NCBI RefSeq assembly: GCF_017487345.1
Contig: NZ_CP062006.1
Span: forward strand, 1,990,001 to 2,054,000
Length of the DNA stretch: 64,000 nucleotides
Direction: 5' to 3'
Source: Brevundimonas pondensis
GTDB taxonomy: Bacteria; Pseudomonadota; Alphaproteobacteria; Caulobacterales; Caulobacteraceae
Below, piece by piece: positions 25,776-36,304 of the stretch (positions are counted from its first letter, which is position 1; the number at the start of each line of letters is the position of its first letter). The translations under genes and the position numbers were made by a program. The notes beneath the pieces are model-generated. The model was not told where the DNA came from. It saw nothing but the letters and a program-made list of their open reading frames with translations, and did not search any database.

Positions 25776-27737
25776 ATGGCCAAACGCCCGACCAAGGCTC
25801 CCCCTGCCCCGCTGCCCGCCGCGGCGGCCCCGCGCAAGTCAGGTCGTCCGACCTCGGCCAAACCTCGCGCCAGGAAGGCCGCGACGCCACCCGAATCGCC
25901 CGCCGAAACCGTCGCGCAGCCGCAAACACCCCCGCCGCCTCAGCCCGAGGCCGCCGATCCCTTCGCCTTCGGCGCTGATCAACGGCAGTTGCTGGAAACC
26001 CTGTCGCTGAACCTGGCCAAGGCGGCCATGACAGCCCAGTCCGCCATCGCCGAGGCGGCCCTGAGCCAGGCCGACCGCCCCGCCGCCCTGTCGCCCGACC
26101 CGTTCAACGTGGCCCCGGCCATGACCTCGATCATGACCAGTCTGGCCGCCCGCCCCGAAAAGCTGTTCCAGGCCCAGGCCGACCTGTTCGGCCGCTACAT
26201 GGACCTGTGGTCCTCGACCGCCCGCCGCGCCATGGGCGAAGAGGTCGCCCCAGCCCCCTCGACCGACAAGCGCTTCCGCGACCCTGCCTGGAGCGAGAAC
26301 CCCGTCTTCGACGTCATGCGCCAGTCCTATCTGGTCACCTCCGACTGGATGAACGGTCTGGTGTCCAGCGTTGACGACGTCGATCCCCAGGTGAAGCGCC
26401 GTGCAGAGTTCTTCACCAGACTGCTCACCGACGCCTTCTCGCCGTCCAACTTCCTCGCCTCCAACCCTGCGGCCCTAAAGGCCCTGGCTGAAACCGGCGG
26501 CGAGTCCCTGGTCAAGGGAATGCAAAACTTCGCCGCCGATCTGGAACGCGGAAACGGCAAGCTGAAGATCAGCCAGGCCGACTATGGTCAGTTCAAGGTC
26601 GGCGAGAACGTCGCCACCGCCCCCGGTCAGGTGGTCTGGCGCGACGAATTGTTCGAACTGATCCAGTTCGACGCCGCGACCGACACGCAACGCGCCATTC
26701 CGCTGCTGATCTTCCCGCCGTGGATCAACAAGTTCTACATCATGGACCTGCAGCCGGCGAACTCGCTGATCCGCTGGCTGTCGGCCCAGGGCTTCACCGT
26801 CTTCGTCTGCTCCTGGGTCAATCCGGACCAGGACAAGGCCGAGTTCGGCTTCGACGAATATCTGAACAAGGGCGTCTATCGCGCCATCGAAAAGACGCTG
26901 GAGCAGACCGGTCAGAAGCAACTGAACGCCGTCGGCTATTGCATCGGCGGCACTCTGCTGGGCGCGGCTCTGGCCCACATGGCCGCGAACAAGGACAAGC
27001 GCGTCGCCTCGGCCACATTCTTCGCCGCCCAGCACGACTTCGCCGAGGCCGGCGACCTGCTGCTGTTCACCGACGAGCACTGGCTGGCCGAGATCGAGCA
27101 GCAGATGGACGCCGCCGGCGGGGTCCTGCCCGGCGCCGCCATGGCCGACACCTTCAACGCCCTGCGCGCCAACGACCTGATCTGGTCCTTCTTCGTGTCC
27201 AACTATCTGATGGGCAAGGCGCCGCCGGCCTTCGACCTGCTGTTCTGGAACGCCGACCAGACGCGAATGCCCAAGCGCCTGCACCTCGAATACCTGCGCC
27301 GCATGTACGGCCAGAACGCCTTGGCCAGGGGCCAGTTCGAGATCGACGGCCGACGCATCGACCTGTCCACCGTTCAGACCCCGCTCTACTTCCTGGCCAG
27401 CCGCGAAGACCACATCGCACCCCGCAACTCGGTCTATCGCTCGGCGCGTCTGTTCGGGGGTCCGGTGACCTATACCCTGGCCGGATCGGGCCACATCGCC
27501 GGGGTGATCAACCCGCCTGCCGCCAACAAATACCAGCACTGGACCAACCCCGCCCTTCCCGAGACGCTCGAGGAATGGCAAGCCGGGGCTGAACAGCAGC
27601 CCGGCAGCTGGTGGACTCACTGGGCCGCCTGGCTACATGAAAAATCGGGCGACCAGATCGCCGCCCGCGACCCGAAGACCGGCCCGCTGAAGCCCATCGA
27701 GCCTGCGCCCGGCGCCTATGTGAAAGTGAAGTCTTGA
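25776..27737 (+). CDS. phaC: Class I poly(3-hydroxyalkanoate) synthase
   Basis: A 653-residue synthase that polymerises 3-hydroxyacyl-CoA into storage granules. After an Ala/Pro-rich N-terminal extension (about 1-55) comes PhaC_N and the alpha/beta hydrolase core with lipase-like box GYCIGGT (catalytic Cys), SREDHIAP (Asp) and GSGHIAGV (His). ATG at 25776 has GGAGG upstream; the frame open from 25593 lies inside the promoter region. The phaAB genes are elsewhere. It is coupled to a small membrane protein. Confidence 0.95.
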   Translation: MAKRPTKAPPAPLPAAAAPRKSGRPTSAKPRARKAATPPESPAETVAQPQTPPPPQPEAADPFAFGADQRQLLETLSLNLAKAAMTAQSAIAEAALSQADRPAALSPDPFNVAPAMTSIMTSLAARPEKLFQAQADLFGRYMDLWSSTARRAMGEEVAPAPSTDKRFRDPAWSENPVFDVMRQSYLVTSDWMNGLVSSVDDVDPQVKRRAEFFTRLLTDAFSPSNFLASNPAALKALAETGGESLVKGMQNFAADLERGNGKLKISQADYGQFKVGENVATAPGQVVWRDELFELIQFDAATDTQRAIPLLIFPPWINKFYIMDLQPANSLIRWLSAQGFTVFVCSWVNPDQDKAEFGFDEYLNKGVYRAIEKTLEQTGQKQLNAVGYCIGGTLLGAALAHMAANKDKRVASATFFAAQHDFAEAGDLLLFTDEHWLAEIEQQMDAAGGVLPGAAMADTFNALRANDLIWSFFVSNYLMGKAPPAFDLLFWNADQTRMPKRLHLEYLRRMYGQNALARGQFEIDGRRIDLSTVQTPLYFLASREDHIAPRNSVYRSARLFGGPVTYTLAGSGHIAGVINPPAANKYQHWTNPALPETLEEWQAGAEQQPGSWWTHWAAWLHEKSGDQIAARDPKTGPLKPIEPAPGAYVKVKS

Positions 27738-28111
27738 AGCGTATCGAACCCAACCTGCTGCTGGCCCTGGCCACCGCCGTCCCGCTCGCCCTTCTGGTCG
27801 CCACCGCCAGCCTGTTCGGCGAACCCGGCAACACCTTGAAATATGTCCTGCTGGCCGTTGTCTGCACGGTTCTGTTCGTTGTCTTCAACGGCGTGATGGC
27901 CAGGCGCGCCGGCGTTCAGCGCCCGCCGATGATCCACGCCGAAACCGCCTCGACGGCCGTCTGGGCCAGCCTCTTCCCGCTGGTGCTGATCTTCGCCGCC
28001 GCCGCTCCAGTCTTCTTCCCCGGCCATGACTACGGCCTGCTGGTCATCATCGGCGCCGTCTGGTTCGGCGTGACGGTGCAGTCAGCCCTGCGGGCGCGTC
28101 AGGCGGGCTGA
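27734..28111 (+). CDS. Small inner membrane protein of unknown function
   Basis: A 125-residue protein with four hydrophobic segments (about 8-26, 34-52, 70-92, 98-115) and a basic end. The TTG start at 27734 overlaps the phaC stop (TTGA), indicating translational coupling. I do not recognise the family; an association with PHA granules is only by position. Confidence 0.65.
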   Translation: MKRIEPNLLLALATAVPLALLVATASLFGEPGNTLKYVLLAVVCTVLFVVFNGVMARRAGVQRPPMIHAETASTAVWASLFPLVLIFAAAAPVFFPGHDYGLLVIIGAVWFGVTVQSALRARQAG

Positions 28112-28128
28112 GCCGCCCGACGTCTGCG

Positions 28129-29064
28129 TCAGACCAGGCCCGTCGCCTCGTCCAGGCCCAGCATGATGTTCAGGTTCTGAACCGCCGCGCCCGACGCGCC
28201 CTTGCCCAGGTTGTCGAGCATGGCGACCAGACGCGCCTGCTCGCCACCGCGATCGCCAAAGACGTGCAGACGCATCCGGTTGGTGCCGTTCAGGGCTTCC
28301 GGCTCGATGCCCGTCATCGCCTCGGTCTCGTCCAGATCGGCGACCTCGACGAAACGCTGACCGTCATAGGCCTCAAGCAAGGCGCCGTGCAGCCGTTCGA
28401 CCGAGGGCGTCTCAGGCAGGGCCGACAGGTGCAGCGGAACCTCGACCAGCATTCCCTGACGGTAATTGCCCACGGCGGGCGCAAACAGGACGGGCAGCGT
28501 CAGGCCCGTATGCAGGGTCATCTCCGGCACATGCTTGTGCTTCAGCGTCAGGCCATAGGCGCGATAGGCAGTCGACGCGCCTTCAGCTTCAAACTCGGCT
28601 ATCATGGCCTTGCCGCCGCCGGAATAGCCCGACACCGCATTGACGGTGACCGGATGGCTGGCCGGGACCAGCCCTGCCCTCACCAGCGGCCGCATCAGAC
28701 CGATGAAGCCCGTCGGATAGCAGCCCGGGTTCGACACCCGCGTCGAGGCGGCGATGGCCGCGCGCTGACCCGCATCCATCTCGGCGAAGCCATAGGTCCA
28801 GGCCGGATCGACCCGGAACGCCGTCGAGGCGTCGATCACCCGCACGCTCGGGTTCTCGATCATCGACACGGCTTCCTTCGCCGCATCATCGGGCAGGCAC
28901 AGGATCACCGCGTCCGCGCTGTTCAGCGCCTCGCGCCGCGCCGCGACGTCGCGCCGACGCTCGCCCAGCAGGGTCAGCTCCAGATCCTTGCGCGCCTCCA
29001 GACGCTCGCGGATTTCCAGCCCCGTGGTGCCGGCCTCGCCGTCGATGAAGATGGTGTGGGTCAT
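28129..29064 (-). CDS. argC: N-acetyl-gamma-glutamyl-phosphate reductase (short, type 2)
   Basis: A 311-residue NADP-dependent enzyme of arginine synthesis. FIDGEAGTTGLEIRERL is the nucleotide-binding start and SNPGCYPTGF holds the catalytic cysteine at about residue 118. The length fits the short ArgC class. It is downstream of rpsI with a terminator between them. Confidence 0.95.
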   Translation of the reverse strand: MTHTIFIDGEAGTTGLEIRERLEARKDLELTLLGERRRDVAARREALNSADAVILCLPDDAAKEAVSMIENPSVRVIDASTAFRVDPAWTYGFAEMDAGQRAAIAASTRVSNPGCYPTGFIGLMRPLVRAGLVPASHPVTVNAVSGYSGGGKAMIAEFEAEGASTAYRAYGLTLKHKHVPEMTLHTGLTLPVLFAPAVGNYRQGMLVEVPLHLSALPETPSVERLHGALLEAYDGQRFVEVADLDETEAMTGIEPEALNGTNRMRLHVFGDRGGEQARLVAMLDNLGKGASGAAVQNLNIMLGLDEATGLV

Positions 29065-29093
29065 GCCACTGCTCTCGCCCCAAGTTCAGACAG

Positions 29094-29127
29094 AAAAAAG
29101 GCGCTCCGGGTTTCCCCGAAGCGCCCT
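29094..29127 (-). terminator. Rho-independent terminator after rpsI
   Basis: Minus strand GC-rich hairpin (GGGCGCTTCGGG / CCCGGAGCGCC) followed by TTTTTT at 29099-29094. It separates the ribosomal operon from argC. Confidence 0.85.
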
Positions 29128-29151
29128 TGTATTCCCACTCGCGGTCGCGAG

Positions 29152-29640
29152 TTAGCGCTTCGAGAACTGGAAGCTGCGGCGTGCCTTGGCGCGGCCGTAC
29201 TTCTTACGCTCGACGACGCGGCTGTCGCGGGTCAGGAAGCCGTGCGGCTTCAGGACCTTGCGCAGTTCCGGCTCAAAGTGAGTCAGAGCGTGCGACAGGC
29301 CGTGACGGATGGCGCCGGCTTGACCCGACAGACCCGAACCTTCGACGGTGCAGATCACGTCGTATTGCGTGGCGCGGTCCGAAACGGTCAGCGGTTGAGC
29401 GATCATCATGCGCAGCACGGGACGAGCGAAGTAAACTTCCTGGTCCTTGCCGTTGATGGTGATCTTGCCGGTGCCCGGCTTGACCCAGACGCGAGCGATC
29501 GCGTTCTTGCGCTTGCCGGTCGAGTAGGCGCGGCCCTGGGCGTCCAGCTTCTGGACATAGACCGGAGCGTCGTTCTCGACCGAGGCGGTCAGGCCCTTCA
29601 GGGCGTCGAAGCCGGTGGCTTCAGCAGTCACGTCGGTCAT
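29152..29640 (-). CDS. rpsI: 30S ribosomal protein S9
   Basis: A 162-residue S9 with a 30-residue N-terminal extension. Conserved [35 protein letters not shown] and the basic tail [16 protein letters not shown] are present; the tail reaches the P-site tRNA. Three bases separate it from rplM, its usual partner. Confidence 0.98.
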   Translation of the reverse strand: MTDVTAEATGFDALKGLTASVENDAPVYVQKLDAQGRAYSTGKRKNAIARVWVKPGTGKITINGKDQEVYFARPVLRMMIAQPLTVSDRATQYDVICTVEGSGLSGQAGAIRHGLSHALTHFEPELRKVLKPHGFLTRDSRVVERKKYGRAKARRSFQFSKR

Positions 29641-29642
29641 GC

Positions 29643-30119
29643 TCAGACGCTCCGGGTGTTCTTGGCCGACATCGACTTGAAGTCGATGGTCTGCGGCTGT
29701 TGGGCTTCGTGGTCGTGCGCAGCGCCGGCGAACAGGCGCAGGTGCGTCATCTGCTTGCGAGCCAGCGGGCTTTCCTTCGGCAGCATGCGCTCGACGGCCT
29801 TCTCGAGCACGCGCTCGGGGAAGCGACCGCCCAGGACCTTCTCCGGGGTCGTCTGCTTGACGCCGCCCGGGTGACCGGTGTGGCGATAGTAGATCTTGTC
29901 GGTGTTCTTCTTGCCGGTGAACACCACCTTGTCGACGTTGGTGACGACGACGTAGTCGCCCATGTCAACGTGCGGGGTGTAGGTCGGCAGGTGCTTGCCG
30001 CGCAGACGGTTGGCGATGAAGGTCGCGAGGCGGCCCACCACGACGCCTTCGGCGTCGATGTGAATCCACTTCTTTTCGACCTCTGCCGGCTTCATCGAAG
30101 CCGTAGTGCTCTTCAGCAT
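29643..30119 (-). CDS. rplM: 50S ribosomal protein L13
   Basis: A 158-residue L13: [38 protein letters not shown] in part, and YRHTGHPGG. The ATG at 30119 (MLKSTTAS) is selected over an upstream in-frame ATG at 30200 because the extra residues are not L13-like. First gene of the rplM-rpsI pair. Confidence 0.97.
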   Translation of the reverse strand: MLKSTTASMKPAEVEKKWIHIDAEGVVVGRLATFIANRLRGKHLPTYTPHVDMGDYVVVTNVDKVVFTGKKNTDKIYYRHTGHPGGVKQTTPEKVLGGRFPERVLEKAVERMLPKESPLARKQMTHLRLFAGAAHDHEAQQPQTIDFKSMSAKNTRSV

Positions 30120-30513
30120 ATTGAGGGTCCTAAAGACGAACGGTGCGGCCCACCCCGAAGCAGGGATGAGCGGAAGGCGTGCTGATAGAGGGTCATCCAC
30201 AGCAGGTCAACACCGGTTCGCGACCAGGATTTATATCAAAATATTGATTTAAAACGATTTATTATAAACGGTATTAAAATACCCAACACATCTACCTCGC
30301 TCATCCTGGCGAAGGCCGGGATCCAGATTGCAAGGCGCGCCACCTTCGTATCGCCACGCCCTCCTCCCCGGTCGCTGACGCGGCCCCCTTCCCCATGGAG
30401 GGCAGGAAGAATCGTCATCCGTCCAAATCGTCGCAGCCACGCAACCGTCACAGCTTCGTATCGCCCCTGTCGTCCGCACGCGGTCTAAGCTCGCCCTTCA
30501 AACGGAGTCCCTC
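30120..30513. other. 394-base gap: AT-rich segment and REP-like repeat, no gene
   Basis: Between divergent rplM and the PhoX-like gene. 30228-30290 is strikingly AT-rich for this genome (TATATCAAAATATTG, TTTATTATAAACGG). 30301-30326 is a REP-like unit. The 12-mer CTTCGTATCGCC occurs at 30344-30355 and again at 30454-30465. I see no convincing coding frame. Confidence 0.6.
30301..30326. repeat. REP-like palindromic intergenic repeat
   Basis: TCATCCTGGC-GAAG-GCCGGGATCCAG: imperfect stem CCTGGC/GCCGGG plus outer CTGG/CCAG. It resembles the widespread extragenic family with core TCATCCCGGCGAAGGCCGGG found in many alphaproteobacteria. Confidence 0.6.
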
Positions 30514-31935
30514 ATGCGCCTGCAACGCCGCCAGCTGATCTCGACCGGAGCCGCCGCCTTCGCCTTTGCCGGCTTCGCCCGAAACGTCCACGCCCAAGGA
30601 CGCGATCTGGGCGCTGGCGAGGAGACCTACGTCAATCAGGTCGAGGGCTATGGCCCGCTGAAGGCCGACCCCAACGGCCTGCTCGATCTACCCGAGGGCT
30701 TCACCTATCAGGTCATCTCCCAGAGCGGCGAGACGATGGACGACGGCCTGCTGGTCCCCGGCCAGCCCGACGGCATGGGCTGTTTCGCGCTGAGCCCCAC
30801 CACGGTCGCCCTGGTGCGCAACCACGAACTGAAGGGCGGGCGGGCGCTTCACCGCAACATGGGCCCCGGCGGCTTCCATCATGAACGCCTCGGCCTGCTG
30901 GACGCGTCGAAAGCCTACGACACCTACAAGGATGGTCGCCCCCTGCCTGGCGGCACGACGACCCTGATCTATGATCTCGAAACCCGCAAAACGGTGCGTC
31001 AGCACCTGTCGCTGGCCGGCACCTCGACCAACTGCTGCGGCGGCCACACCCCCTGGGGCAGTTGGCTGACCTGCGAGGAAACGGTCGAGACGCCCGCCGA
31101 CGCCGATGTGGCCAAGGCTCACGGCTGGGTCTTCGAGGTGCCCGCCGACGCGACCGGCCTGGTCGACCCTGTGCCGCTGAAGGCCATGGGCCGCTTCGAC
31201 CACGAGGCCGTCTGCATCGACCCGCGCACCGGCATCGCCTATCTGACCGAGGATCAGGGCGACGGCCTCTTCTACCGCTTCATCCCCACGGTTCCAGGCC
31301 AGCTGGCGCGTGGCGGACGACTGCAGGCCATGGCCTTCAAGGGCCAACCAGGCGCCGACAGCGCCAACCACGACGCCCGCGTCTGGTCCGTCAACGACTG
31401 GCGCGAGGTCGAATGGATCGATCTGGACGACGTGGAGTCGCCCAAGGACGACCTGCGCAAACGCGGCCACGCGGCGGGCGCCGTGAAGGTGGCGCGCGGC
31501 GAAGGCATCTTCTGGGGCGACAATGAACTCTATCTGACCGCCACCTCGGGCGGGCCGCTGCGTCGGGGCCAGATCATGCGCTACGTCCCCTCGCCCGACG
31601 AGGGCGGCGCGGACGAGGCCCGCTCGCCGGGCCGAATCCAGTTGTTCGTGGAAAGCACCGACCTACGCACCATGAACATGGGCGACAACCTGTGCATCGC
31701 GCCCTGGGGCCACCTGATCGTCTGCGAGGACAATTATTCCGACGAGGTGCGCAACCACATCAAGGGCGTGACCCCCGACGGTCGCGTCTACACCATCGCT
31801 CGTAACGTCTTCACCGGGAACTCGGAGTTCGCCGGGGCCGTGTTCTCGCCGGACGGCAGCGTCCTGTTCGTGAACATCATGTACCCCGGTCTGACCTTCG
31901 CGATCAGAGGACCGTGGAACGCGGTCCGCTCATGA
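30514..31935 (+). CDS. Exported PhoX-like (DUF839) protein
   Basis: A 473-residue protein with a twin-arginine-like signal ([20 protein letters not shown]) and a beta-propeller DUF839 domain: [51 protein letters not shown] in parts, and [12 protein letters not shown]. PhoX enzymes are periplasmic Ca/Fe alkaline phosphatases, and several of the key acidic and Cys positions are here. No convincing Pho box is visible upstream. Its end overlaps the convergent ctaA end by 32 bases. Confidence 0.8.
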   Translation: MRLQRRQLISTGAAAFAFAGFARNVHAQGRDLGAGEETYVNQVEGYGPLKADPNGLLDLPEGFTYQVISQSGETMDDGLLVPGQPDGMGCFALSPTTVALVRNHELKGGRALHRNMGPGGFHHERLGLLDASKAYDTYKDGRPLPGGTTTLIYDLETRKTVRQHLSLAGTSTNCCGGHTPWGSWLTCEETVETPADADVAKAHGWVFEVPADATGLVDPVPLKAMGRFDHEAVCIDPRTGIAYLTEDQGDGLFYRFIPTVPGQLARGGRLQAMAFKGQPGADSANHDARVWSVNDWREVEWIDLDDVESPKDDLRKRGHAAGAVKVARGEGIFWGDNELYLTATSGGPLRRGQIMRYVPSPDEGGADEARSPGRIQLFVESTDLRTMNMGDNLCIAPWGHLIVCEDNYSDEVRNHIKGVTPDGRVYTIARNVFTGNSEFAGAVFSPDGSVLFVNIMYPGLTFAIRGPWNAVRS

Positions 31936-32971
31936 ACAGACGCGGGCGCGAGCGGCGAACCAACCACAGGTTGACCGTCGCCGCGCCCAGCACCAGAGCC
32001 GCGACCGCCTGGTGCAAGGCGCCGAGGGCGATCGGCACGGCGTGCATCAGCGTCACGACGCCCAGCGCCGCCTGAAGCCAGAGCAAGCCCGCCAGCATGA
32101 AGGCCGAAACGCCTAGACCCTCGGCCAGTCGCCAGCGCCAGGCATGGATGGCGTAGGCCGTGCCCGCCGCCAGCAGGACATAGGCGCCGATGCGGTGATT
32201 GAACTGCACCAGGCCCTGATCATGCAGGAAGGCGATCGCCCCCTTGCCCCACTCAACCGGCGGGAAGACCGCCCCGTTCATCATCGGCCAGTCGGTATAG
32301 ACAAAGCCCGCCTTGGCCCCGGCCACCAGACCGCCGAGCAGGCACTGAAGGAAGATAGCGCCCAGCAGCAGCCCGGCGCCCCAGGTCCAGCCGCGCGGCG
32401 ACCGCGAATGGTCGGACCCCGACCAGGCTTCCAACCCGGTCCAGATCAGGCCCGCGAAGATCAGGAAGGCCAGGCCCAGGTGGGTCGCCAGCCGCTCGGG
32501 GGCCACGTCGACGCGCTCCGACAGGCCGCTGGACACCATCCACCAGCCGATCAGGCCCTGAAGCCCGCCCAGCGCCAGCAGAATCAGGCAGCGCCCGATC
32601 AGACGCCTGGGCATCCGCCGCATCAGCAGGAAGACGACAAAGGGAACCGCGAAGACCACGCCGATCAGACGCCCGAACAGACGGTGCAGCCATTCCCACC
32701 AGAAGATGCCCTGGAACTCGCCCAGGCTCATGCCGGCGTTGACCTGAGCGTACTGCGGGATGGCTTTATATTTCTCGAAGGCTTCGGCCCACTCGGCCGC
32801 GTTCAGCGGCGGGATGGCGCCCATGATGGGCTTCCACTCAGTGATCGACAGGCCCGAGCCCGTCAGGCGCGTCACGCCGCCGATGACCACCATGGCGAAG
32901 ACCATGGCCGCGCTGAAGAACAGCCACAGCGCCACCGCGCGGCTGCGATCCTGATTCACAAAACGGTTCAT
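31904..32971 (-). CDS. ctaA: Heme A synthase (COX15/CtaA)
   Basis: A 355-residue, eight-helix membrane enzyme oxidising heme O to heme A for cytochrome oxidase. [19 protein letters not shown] is the signature, and four heme-ligand histidine regions are visible ([40 protein letters not shown]). Start at 32971 (MNRFVNQD); a frame open to 33112 lacks homology in its first 47 residues. Tail-to-tail overlap with the PhoX-like gene. Confidence 0.95.
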   Translation of the reverse strand: MNRFVNQDRSRAVALWLFFSAAMVFAMVVIGGVTRLTGSGLSITEWKPIMGAIPPLNAAEWAEAFEKYKAIPQYAQVNAGMSLGEFQGIFWWEWLHRLFGRLIGVVFAVPFVVFLLMRRMPRRLIGRCLILLALGGLQGLIGWWMVSSGLSERVDVAPERLATHLGLAFLIFAGLIWTGLEAWSGSDHSRSPRGWTWGAGLLLGAIFLQCLLGGLVAGAKAGFVYTDWPMMNGAVFPPVEWGKGAIAFLHDQGLVQFNHRIGAYVLLAAGTAYAIHAWRWRLAEGLGVSAFMLAGLLWLQAALGVVTLMHAVPIALGALHQAVAALVLGAATVNLWLVRRSRPRLFMSGPRSTVL

Positions 32972-33102
32972 TCGACGCCTGCCGTTCGCCCCGATACACT
33001 GTCGCCAAACCCACCGGGCGACCGGGGCGGTATGCCCCCCCAGCGCGGCAAGATCGAGTCGCTTTCGACGCCAAGGCGTCGCACCAACCTGAAGGAGCGC
33101 CC

Positions 33103-33357
33103 GTGGCGCCATATGCGGATATCGCCATCGCCGTCGTCGGCGCTCTGGTTCTGGCGTGGATCGCCGACCTGCTGACGGGCCGTCGCGGCCTGGGCGGGAC
33201 CATTCTGGTCGCCGCCGTGGGCGCAGGTTGCGGGGCCTTCCTGGCCATTCGCGTCTTCGCCGTGGCCACGCTGGACGACTGGACCTGGGTCGTCTGGTCG
33301 ATGGTCGCCGCCGTCATCTGCCTGGTCGCCTTCTTCCTGTTCCGGAGCAAGCGCTGA
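33103..33357 (+). CDS. Small membrane protein (transglycosylase-associated-like)
   Basis: An 84-residue protein with three hydrophobic segments (about 5-20, 29-49, 61-78) and Gly-rich [19 protein letters not shown] between them, as in the small GlsB/YeaQ-like family. GTG start at 33103 has AAGGAG upstream. Overlaps the next gene by TGATG. Function unknown. Confidence 0.6.
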   Translation: MAPYADIAIAVVGALVLAWIADLLTGRRGLGGTILVAAVGAGCGAFLAIRVFAVATLDDWTWVVWSMVAAVICLVAFFLFRSKR

Positions 33358-33560
33358 TGGGCGCCCGGAGCCGCCGTTTCGTCGCCGCCATCGGCGTCGT
33401 GCTGTTTCTGGCCTTCTGGGTCTGGGGTGCGGTGACGATCAACGACCGTCTGCCGGACATCTGGTGGCTGGACCTGATCTTCTTCGCCGTCGCCGGCATC
33501 GGCTGGGGCCTGCCCCTGATTCCCTTGTTGCGCTGGGCCGAACGCGAACCCGGACTCTAG
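33357..33560 (+). CDS. DUF2842-like small membrane protein
   Basis: A 67-residue, two-helix membrane protein (FVAAIGVVLFLAFWVWGAV; WWLDLIFFAVAGIGWGLPL) ending in a basic/acidic tail. It matches the layout of DUF2842, small alphaproteobacterial proteins of unknown function. The ATG overlaps the stop of the preceding gene. Confidence 0.65.
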   Translation: MGARSRRFVAAIGVVLFLAFWVWGAVTINDRLPDIWWLDLIFFAVAGIGWGLPLIPLLRWAEREPGL

Positions 33561-33642
33561 ACCGTCCAGTGCGGTTTTCTGGCCCATGGCCACACGACGG
33601 ATAGCCCTCTAGTGTCTCCAGTTCACGAACAAGGAGGGGGCA

Positions 33643-34305
33643 TTGTTCAAACACGAAGACTTCTGGCTGCCGGACGGCGAACAGCACTGGCTGATGCCTG
33701 ATCTCGCAGACTATCAGTCCCCGGGGCGCCAGGCTGCCTTCAACTATGTCCGGGACTGGGGCCGCGCACTCGACATAGGCGGCAACATCGGCATTTTCGC
33801 CCGCGCGTTCGCGGCACGGTTTGACGAAGTCGTCAGTTTCGAGCCGATCCCCGGCATTCGCGAATGCCTGGTGCGAAATGTCCCGTCAAACGTCGTGGTG
33901 CAGCCCTTCGCCCTCGCGGACCAGCCTGGCGAACTCATCATGCATCAATTGGTCAAGGGCTCTGGCGGCTCCTTCATCGCCAACCATCCCGGCGTTGCTA
34001 CGCCGACCCGTGAAATGCCCACTGGAAACCGCGCGGTGCCGGTCGAGGTTCGCACCGTGGATAGCTTCGAGTTCGACCGCGTGAACCTGATGAAGCTGGA
34101 CATTCAGGGCGCCGAATATCTGGCGCTTCGCGGAGCAGAAGACACGATCCGTCGCTGCCGCCCGGTTATTCTGATCGAGGAAAAGCCACGCGCCGGAGAC
34201 GAACTGGACGCAGAAAACGCCCGCAAGGCGGCAGCCTTTCTTATCTCACTGGGTATGACCCCCAAGGAGAAGCCCGGCGGAGACCGTGTCTATATCTTCG
34301 AATAG
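33643..34305 (+). CDS. FkbM-family methyltransferase
   Basis: A 220-residue SAM-dependent methyltransferase. ALDIGGNIGIFARAFAARF is motif I, VVSFEPIPGIRECL motif II, and NLMKLDIQGAEYLALRGAE is the FkbM signature (LKxDxxGxE). The family O-methylates sugars and antibiotics. TTG start at 33643 with AGGAGGGG just before it. Stand-alone gene ended by a hairpin; the substrate is unknown. Confidence 0.88.
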   Translation: MFKHEDFWLPDGEQHWLMPDLADYQSPGRQAAFNYVRDWGRALDIGGNIGIFARAFAARFDEVVSFEPIPGIRECLVRNVPSNVVVQPFALADQPGELIMHQLVKGSGGSFIANHPGVATPTREMPTGNRAVPVEVRTVDSFEFDRVNLMKLDIQGAEYLALRGAEDTIRRCRPVILIEEKPRAGDELDAENARKAAAFLISLGMTPKEKPGGDRVYIFE

Positions 34306-34314
34306 CAGACAGCA

Positions 34315-34350
34315 AAACGGGCGGTCCGCAGAAAGCGAAACCGCCCGTTT
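34315..34350. terminator. Hairpin after the FkbM gene
   Basis: 11-bp stem AAACGGGCGGT / ACCGCCCGTTT with a 14-base loop, between the methyltransferase and the convergent tRNA-Pro. T or A tracts flank both sides, so it may act in both directions. Confidence 0.65.
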
Positions 34351-34375
34351 AAAACCATGAACCCAAAGGGTTGAA

Positions 34376-34452
<77 letters not shown>

Positions 34453-34461
34453 AAGGCGCTC

Positions 34462-34490
34462 CGTATAGACGGCGATTCCGCAGTCCGCAA
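34462..34490 (-). promoter_or_regulatory. tRNA-Pro(GGG) promoter
   Basis: Minus strand TTGCGGA, 14-base spacer, TCTATACG, 9 bases before the tRNA 5' end. Confidence 0.55.
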
Positions 34491-34523
34491 ACGCTAAAAC
34501 GCTCTTTGAACAACAAGTTCGCC

Positions 34524-34940
34524 TCAGCGGCGCAGAACGGCGTCCAGACGCGCCTTCGCCGACTCCAGGTCGGCCAGAACAGCGCCCAGCCGGGCGGCTT
34601 CAAACGGGGCAGCGACGGCGGAAGCAACGGGTTCGCGCTCCACGTCGGCGTCGATCTCCAGCACGGTCGTCGGATCGCCATAGGCGGCCAGACGGGCCAG
34701 GCCCTGCTCCTTGTGCAGGCGCTGGACACCGCGAATCGTCAGCCCCTCGTCATGCAGCAGCCGCCGCACGCCCTTCAGGACCGCCACGTCCTCCGGGCGA
34801 TAGAAACGGCGACCGCCGGCGCGTTTGACCGGGGCGATGAAGTCGAACTTCGTCTCCCAGAAACGCAGGACGTGCTGCGGCGCGCCGACTTCGTCAGCAG
34901 CCTCGGAGATGGTGCGAAAGGCGTTCGGGCTTTTGGCCAC
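34524..34940 (-). CDS. MerR-family transcriptional regulator
   Basis: A 138-residue regulator with an N-terminal winged helix MerR domain ([34 protein letters not shown]) and a C-terminal helical part without metal-binding cysteines. This MerR next to ihfA, fabH and plsX is a conserved alphaproteobacterial arrangement; its target is unknown. Six bases after the ihfA stop. Confidence 0.9.
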   Translation of the reverse strand: MAKSPNAFRTISEAADEVGAPQHVLRFWETKFDFIAPVKRAGGRRFYRPEDVAVLKGVRRLLHDEGLTIRGVQRLHKEQGLARLAAYGDPTTVLEIDADVEREPVASAVAAPFEAARLGAVLADLESAKARLDAVLRR

Positions 34941-34946
34941 GTCAGA

Positions 34947-35255
34947 CTAGTCCTCGACGACCGCGTCGTGGACCCGGCTCTTCATGATCTGCGAGGCACG
35001 GAAGCTGATGACCCGACGCGGGTTGATCGCCGCCGGTTCGCCGGTCTTCGGATTGCGCCCCATCCGGGCGCGCTTTTCACGCACCTGAAAGACGCCGAAG
35101 CCCGACAGCTTCACCGTCTCGCCGCGCTCCAGCGATTCGACCACCAGTTCGAGCGTACGCTCGACCAGACCGGAGCATTCCTGACGGGAAAGCCCCACCT
35201 CGTCATGCACCGCCTCGCACAAATCCGCCCGGGTCAGGGTATCTTGTCCCGTCAC
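34947..35255 (-). CDS. ihfA: Integration host factor subunit alpha
   Basis: A 102-residue HU/IHF DNA-bending protein: [42 protein letters not shown] in part, and the beta-arm [20 protein letters not shown]. With the beta subunit it bends DNA in recombination and transcription. Precedes the merR gene as in related genomes. Confidence 0.95.
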   Translation of the reverse strand: MTGQDTLTRADLCEAVHDEVGLSRQECSGLVERTLELVVESLERGETVKLSGFGVFQVREKRARMGRNPKTGEPAAINPRRVISFRASQIMKSRVHDAVVED

Positions 35256-35326
35256 TGCGTCTCTCCGCTGTCAATCCGCACGCATAGAAGGGCAAAGTGG
35301 CCCCGAATCAAAGCCCTGAATGCAAA

Positions 35327-36304
35327 TCAGAGACGGAAGGCGCACGCCCCCCAGGTCAGACCGCCGCCCATGGCCTCGATCACCACCAGGTCCCCGCGCT
35401 TGATGCGCCCGTCCTTCATGGCCGTATCCATGGCCAGAGGAATGGACGCCGCCGAGGTGTTGGCGTGCAGAGCCACGGTCGAGACAACCTTGTTTTCGTC
35501 CAGCCCCAGGCGCTCGCCGACCCCGCGAATGATGCGCTGGTTGGCCTGGTGCGGCACGAACCAGTCGATTTCGGGGATCGCAACGCCCGCCGCCTCGGTC
35601 GCGCCGACGATGGCCTCGGAAATATTCACCACGGCGTGGCGGAAGACCTGGTTGCCCAGCATCTTCAAGTGACCGACCGTGCCGGTCGTGGCCGGGCCGC
35701 CGTCGACATAAAGCATGTCGCCCTTGGAACCGTCACAGCGCAGGGCGAAGCCCAGAACGCCCTGGTCGGCCTTGGTCCCCTGCCCTTCTCGCGGTTCCAG
35801 CACAAAGGCGCCGGCGCCGTCGCCGAACAGGACACAGGTGGTCCGATCGGACCAGTCCATCAAGCGGGTCATCTCCTCTGCGCCGATGACCAGAGCGCAT
35901 TTCGCCATGCCGCGCGCAACAAAGCCGTCAGCCACGCTCATGGCGTAGACGAAGCCCGAGCAGACGGCCTGAACGTCGAAGGCGATGCCGACCGGCGCGC
36001 CCAGCTTGCGCTGCACGATGGCGGCGGTGGCGGGGAAGGTCTGGTCCGGGGTCGTCGTGGCGACAATGATCAGATCGACGTCAGCCGCCGTCTTGCCGGC
36101 GTCGGTCAGGGCGCGGCGCGCGGCCTCGACGGCCAGATCACTGGTCGGTTCGTCATCACGGGCCTGGTGGCGCTGACGGATGCCGGTGCGCTCGACGATC
36201 CACTCGTCCGAGGTGTCGACGAACTTGGCCAGGTCAGCGTTGGTGACGACCTTTTCCGGCAGGAAGGAGCCGACGCCGGTCACGGCGCTGCGGATGACGC
36301 TCAC
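35327..36304 (-). CDS. fabH: 3-oxoacyl-[ACP] synthase III
   Basis: A 325-residue condensing enzyme that starts fatty acid synthesis from acyl-CoA and malonyl-ACP. Catalytic Cys in [11 protein letters not shown] (about residue 113), His in [12 protein letters not shown] and Asn in [12 protein letters not shown]. Its ATG overlaps the plsX stop by 4 bases, tying lipid initiation to phospholipid synthesis. Confidence 0.97.
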   Translation of the reverse strand: MSVIRSAVTGVGSFLPEKVVTNADLAKFVDTSDEWIVERTGIRQRHQARDDEPTSDLAVEAARRALTDAGKTAADVDLIIVATTTPDQTFPATAAIVQRKLGAPVGIAFDVQAVCSGFVYAMSVADGFVARGMAKCALVIGAEEMTRLMDWSDRTTCVLFGDGAGAFVLEPREGQGTKADQGVLGFALRCDGSKGDMLYVDGGPATTGTVGHLKMLGNQVFRHAVVNISEAIVGATEAAGVAIPEIDWFVPHQANQRIIRGVGERLGLDENKVVSTVALHANTSAASIPLAMDTAMKDGRIKRGDLVVIEAMGGGLTWGACAFRL

